Source of the DNA: Burkholderiales bacterium
Lineage (GTDB): Bacteria > Pseudomonadota > Gammaproteobacteria > Burkholderiales > Burkholderiaceae_C
Direction of reading: 5' to 3'
Assembly: GCA_947372225.1 (NCBI GenBank)
Contig: CANBSV010000042.1
Span: 1-21,370, forward strand
DNA: 21,370 nt
A model generated the notes under the pieces. The model saw only the letters and a list, made by a program, of their open reading frames with translations. It made no database searches and had not been told where the DNA came from. The first letter of the stretch is position 1, and every line of letters starts with the position of its first letter. Below are positions 16,564 through 21,370 of this stretch, piece after piece. The position numbers and the translations under genes are program-made.

Positions 16564-17244
16564 TCACCAGAACGACCAGTTCCCGGTCATCACCACCCAC
16601 ACGCCCAGCACACCGTTGGTGACCGCGTGTGCGATCACCGGCACCCACAGCTTGCCGGTGCGCCGGTACAGCCAGGCATACGCCAGGCCGGCCACGACGG
16701 CGCCCAGCCACAGCGTGTGGGCGAGGGTGAACACGAAGGTCGACAGCACGACGGCGCGCAGGCTCACGCTGTGCGGCACCACCGACTCAAACGTGGCGTG
16801 TTCGAGCCAGCGCATCAGGAACGAGCGCCAGAACAGTTCTTCCATCACCGGCACCAGAAGCGCGGCGCCCACCCAGCGCACGGCGATCAGCGGCCAGATG
16901 GGATGGCCCTGCGCATCGAGGGGCACAAAGCCGGCCGCGGGTTCGCCCACGCGCATCCAGGGCGCATCGAGCGAGATCCACAGCGCAAACACCACCAGCC
17001 CGACGGCCACCGCCAGCAGCACTTCGCGCGCGGTCGGCCACACCTGTGCGGCCAGTTCCCCATAGTCGCGCCACCACAGCGCCAGCAGCGCGCCGACCAC
17101 CCCCACGGTGATGCCGTAGACCCAGCGCGCATCAATGCCCGCGGCGCCATCGGCCGGCAACGCGCCGCGCAGCGCCAGCAGCGCCATGAACACGGCAAAC
17201 GGGATCACGCGCAGCCAGGCGGCGCGGCTCAGGTTGGCGATCAT
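16564..17244 (-). CDS. CPBP (CAAX-like) intramembrane protease, PEP-CTERM-associated type
   Basis: This 226-residue membrane protein of the CPBP/Abi glutamic protease family has about seven or eight hydrophobic helices. Active-site motifs are EELFWR at 135-140 (Glu135, Glu136, Arg140), FTLAH at 172-176 and HAVTN at 206-210. The N-terminal RVIPFAVFMALLALRG and C-terminal TGKLWVPVIAHAVTNG...TGNWSFW resemble the CAAX prenyl protease-related subgroup found in genomes with PEP-CTERM/exosortase sorting, from memory of that family (TIGR03008). A PEP-CTERM protein is encoded about 1.4 kb away. The ATG overlaps the CoA-transferase stop as ATGA, so translation is probably coupled. The substrate is unknown. 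The superfamily call is firm; the subgroup is probable. Confidence 0.85.
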   Translation of the reverse strand: MIANLSRAAWLRVIPFAVFMALLALRGALPADGAAGIDARWVYGITVGVVGALLALWWRDYGELAAQVWPTAREVLLAVAVGLVVFALWISLDAPWMRVGEPAAGFVPLDAQGHPIWPLIAVRWVGAALLVPVMEELFWRSFLMRWLEHATFESVVPHSVSLRAVVLSTFVFTLAHTLWLGAVVAGLAYAWLYRRTGKLWVPVIAHAVTNGVLGVWVVMTGNWSFW

Positions 17245-18467
17245 TCGGCGGCCCCGTTCAAGCGCTGCGATGCGGCCATGCCCAGCTCTTGCAAGACCTC
17301 TTCGGTGTGTTGCCCGAGTGCCGGAGCCAACCGAGCTATGCGACCCGGCGTGAGACTCAGCTTGGGCACCACGCCGGGCACGTCGAGGGACAGCCCGTCG
17401 GCGGTGGTGATGTGTTCGATCATGCCGCGCGCATGGTAGTGCGCGTCTTCGGCGATGTCCTTTGCGGTGTAGACGCGGCCCACGGGCACTTGCGCGGCCT
17501 GCAGCACGACCAGCACTTGGTCGACGCGGCGCGATTGAGTCCACGCGCCGATCGCCGCATCGATCTCCAGCACCCGCGCCACGCGGCCGGTGTTGGTGGC
17601 CAGATCGGGCGCCAGCCCGAGGTCGTCGCGGTCGATGGCGTGCATCAGGCGTCGGTAGATCGAGTCGCCGTTGCCCGCGACCAGCACCCAGCCGTCGATG
17701 CAGGCGTAGGAGTTGCTCGGCGCGATGCCGGGCAGCGCCGAACCGCCTGGCTCGCGCACCGCGCCAAAGGCGCTGTATTCGGGCAGCAGGCTTTCCATGC
17801 AGTTGAAGACCGACTCGTACAGCGCCACATCGACCACCTGCCCCACGCCCTTCGGCGCTTGCGCGCTCACCGTGGCATGACGGTGTTGCAGCGCGAGCAG
17901 GATGCCGATCACACCGTGCAGCGAGGCCAGGGTGTCGCCGATGCTCACGCCGCAGCGCACCGGCACGCGCCCGGGCTCGGCCGTCAGGTGGCGCAGCCCG
18001 CCCATGGCTTCGGCCACCGCCGCAAAGCCAGGGCGCTCCCTGTAGGGCCCGGTCTGCCCGTAGCCGCTGATGCGGCACAGGATCAGCCCCGGGTTGCGGC
18101 TGGCCAGGTCTTCGTAGCCCAGGCCCCAGGCTTCCAGCACGCCGGGCTTGAAGTTCTCGACCACGATGTCGGCCTCGTCGATCAGGCGGCGCACGATGTC
18201 GCGCGCTTGCTCGTCTTTCAGATCGAGCGCCACGCTTTTCTTGTTGCGCGACTGCACTTGCCACCACACGCTGGTGCCGTGGTGCAGCATGCGCCACAGC
18301 CTCAGCGGGTCGCCGCCAGGCTTGCCTTCGGCGGCGGGCGGCTCGATCTTGATGACCTCGGCGCCAAAGTCACCCAGCGTCTTGCCGGCAAACGGGCCTG
18401 CGATCAGCTGGCCCAGCTCGATCACCTTGAGTCCGGCCAGCGGGCCGAAGGGTGTGGGTTGTGTCAT
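17241..18467 (-). CDS. CaiB/BaiF family (class III) CoA-transferase
   Basis: This 408-residue cytoplasmic enzyme moves CoA between carboxylic acids through an aspartyl-CoA thioester intermediate. The N-terminal signature is GLKVIELGQLIAGPFAGKTLGDFGAEVIKIEPP (in part, residues 12-44). Downstream lie NKKSVALDLK (75-84), VVENFKPGVLEAWGLGY (102-118) and ISGYGQTGPY (133-142). The catalytic Asp is expected at Asp178 in SIGDTLAS. The substrate cannot be predicted; close relatives are often annotated as formyl-, succinyl- or itaconyl-CoA transferases. The ATG at 18467 begins just before the conserved N-terminus and lacks a clear Shine-Dalgarno. The stop overlaps the start of the CPBP protease gene. 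Confidence 0.93.
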   Translation of the reverse strand: MTQPTPFGPLAGLKVIELGQLIAGPFAGKTLGDFGAEVIKIEPPAAEGKPGGDPLRLWRMLHHGTSVWWQVQSRNKKSVALDLKDEQARDIVRRLIDEADIVVENFKPGVLEAWGLGYEDLASRNPGLILCRISGYGQTGPYRERPGFAAVAEAMGGLRHLTAEPGRVPVRCGVSIGDTLASLHGVIGILLALQHRHATVSAQAPKGVGQVVDVALYESVFNCMESLLPEYSAFGAVREPGGSALPGIAPSNSYACIDGWVLVAGNGDSIYRRLMHAIDRDDLGLAPDLATNTGRVARVLEIDAAIGAWTQSRRVDQVLVVLQAAQVPVGRVYTAKDIAEDAHYHARGMIEHITTADGLSLDVPGVVPKLSLTPGRIARLAPALGQHTEEVLQELGMAASQRLNGAAE

Positions 18468-18661
18468 GGCGTTGCGGCGGTTGATGGGGCCGAAGCTTAC
18501 GGTCTGGCCGGACCAAAGAATGCGAGGCAGACCGTGCAAAAGCGCACGGCCTGCGTGAGTCGTCCCCCCGCGGGTGAGGGATGCGCCGAACGCCGTGCTT
18601 TCCTAAAGTTGCTCCAACGGGGGACGCGATGCCCTCACACCCGAATTCAAGGAGCGTCAAC
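18468..18661 (+). promoter_or_regulatory. Divergent intergenic region with strong ribosome binding site for the PEP-CTERM gene
   Basis: These 194 bases separate the divergent CoA-transferase and PEP-CTERM genes and should hold both promoters. AAGGAG at 18649-18654 lies seven bases before the PEP-CTERM ATG and is the clearest Shine-Dalgarno in the window. CTAAAGTT at 18603-18610 resembles the -35 part of flagellar-type sigma-28 promoters, but the matching -10 (CGAT at 18627-18630) is poor in sequence and spacing. No sigma-54 element was found. Confidence 0.5.
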
Positions 18662-19414
18662 ATGAAACTCTCGAGCCTGATCCTTCGATGCACCGTTCTT
18701 GCCACAGCCCTCGCGGCCTCCGCCGCAGCACAGGCGGTCATCAACACCAACGACACCACGATCCTCGGGGCTGACTTTTCCAACGGCACGTCCACCTATA
18801 CCGAAGCGATCACTCCGCTGAGCAACTCGGTGACGTTCGTACCGAATGTGCGCAAGTTTGAAAAGAAGACCCAGTCCGGCTACACGGGCGTGGGTGTCAG
18901 CGGCGGGCGCACTGGCGGTGAAATCGACGGCACCGAAAAGGTCACCGGCAGTTTCGCCCATGCGGTTTCGCTGACCGGCTTTTCGCTGAGCGTGCTGTTC
19001 GACGGGCCGGAATACGGGGATTGGAATGAAATCGCCCAGGTGACGGCGCACCTGAGCGGTGGGGGCTCGCTGGTCGGAACGTTGCGTGCCACGGGTGTGT
19101 CCACGGCGACATGGCTGGTCGGTGGCGTCTCGTTTCCGGGTAGCTTCGTTTCTTCGCTGGGCAGCGGTGCCATCAACGGCGGCAGCGGTGCGTGGGATGT
19201 CCGCAATCCGTTCGGCAATGCCAGCATCTCGTCGCTGGACTTCGAGGCCATCAACAGCACCGTGTGTGGGTCAGGTGCATGTAACAACCAGTCCGATTTC
19301 GCTTTGGTCAGGATGGACGTGGCAGCACCCGTACCCGAGCCGCAAACCTATGCGCTTTTGAGCGCCGGGCTGATGGCCGTGGCCTTCATGGCGCGCCGCC
19401 GCCGGGTTGACTGA
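18662..19414 (+). CDS. Exported PEP-CTERM sorting-domain protein
   Basis: This 250-residue secreted protein has an N-terminal signal peptide (residues 1-25, cleavage likely after AAAQA). A beta-rich ectodomain with many Gly, Ser and Thr follows, with the segment GYTGVGVSGGRTGGEIDG near 73-90 and a Cys pair (202, 207) in VCGSGACNNQSDF. The PEP-CTERM signal closes the protein: VPEP at 224-227, a hydrophobic helix at about 229-243 and the basic cluster RRRR. Such signals are recognised by an exosortase, which cuts after membrane insertion; substrates are usually linked to exopolysaccharide or the cell surface. The ectodomain function is unknown. The AAGGAG ribosome binding site fixes the start. 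The gene stands alone, ended by a terminator. Confidence 0.94.
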   Translation: MKLSSLILRCTVLATALAASAAAQAVINTNDTTILGADFSNGTSTYTEAITPLSNSVTFVPNVRKFEKKTQSGYTGVGVSGGRTGGEIDGTEKVTGSFAHAVSLTGFSLSVLFDGPEYGDWNEIAQVTAHLSGGGSLVGTLRATGVSTATWLVGGVSFPGSFVSSLGSGAINGGSGAWDVRNPFGNASISSLDFEAINSTVCGSGACNNQSDFALVRMDVAAPVPEPQTYALLSAGLMAVAFMARRRRVD

Positions 19415-19433
19415 ACGACACCGGCAACCATGG

Positions 19434-19458
19434 AAAGCCCCGCACTGCGGGGCTTTTT
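19434..19458 (+). terminator. Rho-independent terminator after the PEP-CTERM gene
   Basis: A perfect 10-pair stem, AAAGCCCCGC (19434-19443) with GCGGGGCTTT (19447-19456), closes on the loop ACT and runs into five T residues (19454-19458). It lies 20 bases after the PEP-CTERM stop. On the opposite strand the same stem is followed by TTT then CC, so it may also weakly terminate rlmJ, which ends at 19477. Confidence 0.9.
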
Positions 19459-19476
19459 GCTGCCCCGGCCCCGCCG

Positions 19477-20319
19477 TCAGGCGGCTTTTTCTTCCAGCAG
19501 GTAGTTGGCGCCGTCGTACTGGCCGAGCACCTCGGTCAGATAGGGCAGCACTTCGAGCAGCTGGGCGTGCAGCGTGTAGGGCGGGTTGAGGATGAACATG
19601 CCGCTGCCGGCCAGGCCGAAGCCTTGCGCATCAGGCTGCTGCACGGTCAGGCGCGCGTGCAGCCAACCCTTGGGCGCCAGGCCTTCCAGACGGCGAGGCA
19701 GCTGAGCGGCCTCGAGCTTGCTGACCTGCGGATACCACACCATGTAGACGCCTTCCGGGAAGCGCACGATGGCTTCGCGCAGGGAGGTGATCACCTTGGG
19801 GTAGTCGCCGTGACCTTCGTAGCTGGGGTCCATCAGCACGACCGCACGGCGTGATGACGGCGGTACCTGACCCTTGAGGCCCTCAAAGCCGTCGCTGTCC
19901 TTGATCTCGGCGCCGCGCACGCTGCCCAGATACGCCTCGAGGATGCGGTGATCGGTGGGGTGGCGTTCGAACAGCCGCAACTGATCCTGCGAGCGCAGCA
20001 GCATCTGTGAGAAGGCCGGCGAGCCGGGGTACTGCTCGAGCCTGCCGTCAGGGTTGAACTGTCGCACCAGCGCCATGTAGTCGGCCACCGCTTCGGGCAG
20101 GTCATCGCGCGACCACAGACGGGCCACGCCTTGCAGGTACTCGCCCTTTTTCTGCGCGTACTGGCCCTCGAGCGAATAGCCGCCCGCACCGGCGTGCGTG
20201 TCGACCATCCGGTACGGTTTGTCCTTGAGGTTCATGTAGCGCAGCACCAGCATCAAGGTGATGTGCTTGAGGACGTCGGCATGGTTGCCGGCGTGAAAGG
20301 CGTGGCGGTAAGCGAGCAT
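19477..20319 (-). CDS. rlmJ: 23S rRNA (adenine-2030-N6) methyltransferase RlmJ
   Basis: This 280-residue SAM-dependent methyltransferase modifies A2030 in the 23S rRNA. The N-terminal signature MLAYRHAFHAGNHADVLKH is diagnostic, followed by the SAM-binding DTHAGAGGYSL (40-50), GEYLQGVARLW (59-69) and YPGSP (97-101). The catalytic motif IV reads DPSYE at 164-168, where E. coli RlmJ has DPPYE at the same residue numbers, as I recall it; the Asp and Tyr are kept. ILNPPYTL appears at 243-250. AGGGA lies about seven bases before the ATG, and TAAAGT on the minus strand (20350-20345) may be a -10 element. It converges on the PEP-CTERM gene across the terminator. The 121-base gap to the next gene holds a small AGCTG-CGT-CAGCT inverted repeat at 20350-20362. 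Confidence 0.95.
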   Translation of the reverse strand: MLAYRHAFHAGNHADVLKHITLMLVLRYMNLKDKPYRMVDTHAGAGGYSLEGQYAQKKGEYLQGVARLWSRDDLPEAVADYMALVRQFNPDGRLEQYPGSPAFSQMLLRSQDQLRLFERHPTDHRILEAYLGSVRGAEIKDSDGFEGLKGQVPPSSRRAVVLMDPSYEGHGDYPKVITSLREAIVRFPEGVYMVWYPQVSKLEAAQLPRRLEGLAPKGWLHARLTVQQPDAQGFGLAGSGMFILNPPYTLHAQLLEVLPYLTEVLGQYDGANYLLEEKAA

Positions 20320-20440
20320 GCGCGTTGTCCCTGTTCAATCGGGCACTTTAGCTGCGTCAGCTGGGCTTCATCTTTCGCGGCGATGATTCGCCCTCGACCG
20401 CTCATGCGGTGGTGCCCCCACAGCCCTTTGCCGATCACTC

Positions 20441-21370
20441 ATGAAAGCCGTTGCCTATCTCCAGCCCCTGCCCATCGACCATGCCGACGCCTTGCTCGAC
20501 GCCGATCTGCCCGAGCCCGAGCCCGCAGGCCACGACCTGCGCGTGCGCGTAGCGGCGGTGTCGGTCAACCCGGTCGACACCAAGATCCGCCGCGGCGTGC
20601 CGCCGGCCGCCGGCCAGCCCAAGGTGCTGGGCTGGGACGCGGTGGGTGTTGTCGATGCGGTGGGCGACGCGGTCACGCTGTTCAAACCCGGCGATCGTGT
20701 CTGGTATGCCGGCGACATCACCCGAGCGGGCAGCAACGCCGAGTTTCAGTGCGTGGACGAGCGCATCGTCGGTCGCGCACCGACCACGCTGTCCGACGCC
20801 CAGGCTGCCGCGCTGCCGCTGACCGCGATCACCGCCTGGGAGTTGCTGTTCGAGCGCTTCGGTGTCACGCCGCAAACCCGCGGCACCTTGCTGATCACCG
20901 GCGCAGCGGGCGGTGTGGGCTCGATCCTGATCCAGCTGGCGCGCCAGCTCACCGGGCTGAGTGTGGTGGCCACCGCATCACGCCCGGCCACGCAGGCCTG
21001 GGTGAGCCAGCTCGGCGCGCATCACGTGGTTGATCACCGCCAGCCGCTGCCCGCGCAGGTCAAGCGGCTGGTCGATGCCGCACAGATCGCGCCGGTCACC
21101 CATGTGGCCAGCCTCACGCACACCGAGCAGCACTGGGATCAGCTCATCGAGCTGCTGGCGCCGCAGGGCAAGCTGGCGCTGATCGACGACCCGGCGGCGC
21201 CGCTCGATGTGCTTCAGCTCAAGCGCAAGAGCCTGTCGCTGCACTGGGAGCTGATGTTCACTCGCTCGCTGTTCCACACCGCCGACATGCAAGCGCAGCA
21301 TGAGCTGCTCAACCGAGTGGCCGATCTGGTCGATGCGCAGCGCCTGCGCAGCACCCTGGCCGAGCACTTC
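20441..21370 (+). CDS. Zinc-type alcohol dehydrogenase-like / NADPH:quinone reductase family protein (3' partial)
   Basis: The first 310 residues of a medium-chain dehydrogenase/reductase of the quinone oxidoreductase type; the frame is still open at the window edge. The N-terminal GroES-like domain shows MKAVAYLQPL, AAVSVNPVDTKIRRG (38-52), LGWDAVGVVDAVG (63-75) and FKPGDRVWYAGD (81-92). The Rossmann domain has the NADPH motif ITGAAGGVGSI at 152-162. The catalytic and structural zinc cysteines of true alcohol dehydrogenases are absent, so despite the usual family name it is probably zinc-independent and reduces quinones or enones. Relatives run to about 335-340 residues, so perhaps 25-30 residues are missing. 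The ATG at 20441 has no clear ribosome binding site. It is divergent from rlmJ. Confidence 0.9.
   Translation, partial: MKAVAYLQPLPIDHADALLDADLPEPEPAGHDLRVRVAAVSVNPVDTKIRRGVPPAAGQPKVLGWDAVGVVDAVGDAVTLFKPGDRVWYAGDITRAGSNAEFQCVDERIVGRAPTTLSDAQAAALPLTAITAWELLFERFGVTPQTRGTLLITGAAGGVGSILIQLARQLTGLSVVATASRPATQAWVSQLGAHHVVDHRQPLPAQVKRLVDAAQIAPVTHVASLTHTEQHWDQLIELLAPQGKLALIDDPAAPLDVLQLKRKSLSLHWELMFTRSLFHTADMQAQHELLNRVADLVDAQRLRSTLAEHF

Noticed and set aside
16564..18297. Apparent 577-codon fusion of an Arg/His-rich N-terminal region to the CPBP protease
   Set aside because: The N-terminal part is an out-of-frame reading of the CoA-transferase gene. The ATG at 17244 gives a normal-length protease.
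18590..18615. Sigma-54 promoter upstream of the PEP-CTERM gene
   Set aside because: TTGCT at 18609-18613 resembles the -12 element, but there is no GG at the required -24 position.
20435..21367. Minus-strand open frames opposite the terminal dehydrogenase
   Set aside because: Composition is typical of shadow frames; the plus strand encodes a clear GroES-like plus Rossmann protein.

Overview
The window is 21,370 bases of GC-rich chromosomal DNA from what looks like a betaproteobacterium of the order Burkholderiales, probably in or near Comamonadaceae/Sphaerotilaceae. This is inferred from gene content and order: a diaA-dolP pair, pilT-pilU beside yggS-proC, ubiA, prfC, oxyR next to recG, queA/tgt, and a PEP-CTERM surface protein. 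There are no rRNA, tRNA, CRISPR, prophage or transposase genes. Genes are tightly packed, and no gene-free stretch exceeds about 200 bases.

Layout. (1) 47-1275, plus strand: a DiaA/GmhA-type SIS protein coupled to the outer-membrane lipoprotein DolP. (2) 4429-1288, minus strand: the type IV pilus retraction ATPases pilT then pilU, followed at once by a 3-hydroxyisobutyrate dehydrogenase-like reductase. (3) 4518-6508, plus strand: the PLP-homeostasis protein YggS, a small membrane-anchored protein of unknown function, and the proline-biosynthesis enzyme ProC. (4) 12450-6533, minus strand: recG, oxyR, prfC and ubiA in series (fork rescue, peroxide sensing, translation termination, ubiquinone synthesis). 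(5) 12565-16555: the two queuosine tRNA-modification genes queA and tgt, both plus strand, separated by an inverted membrane glycosyltransferase gene of the GT39/ArnT type. (6) 18467-16564, minus strand: a CaiB-type CoA-transferase overlapping by four bases a CPBP (CAAX-like) intramembrane protease. Divergent from these is an exported PEP-CTERM protein with a strong ribosome binding site and a clear terminator. (7) 20319-19477, minus strand: rlmJ. (8) 20441 to the window end, plus strand: an NADPH:quinone-reductase-like dehydrogenase that continues past the edge.

Most genes are conserved housekeeping genes. The most unusual feature is inside recG: two strong adjacent hairpins at 11073-11162 that add about 27 in-frame codons between helicase motifs II and III. 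It looks like a palindromic repeat element inserted into, and translated within, a DNA-repair helicase. The second notable region is the PEP-CTERM protein encoded near a CPBP protease of the type seen in PEP-CTERM/exosortase genomes. No exosortase gene is visible here, and I found no complete new defence or mobile system.
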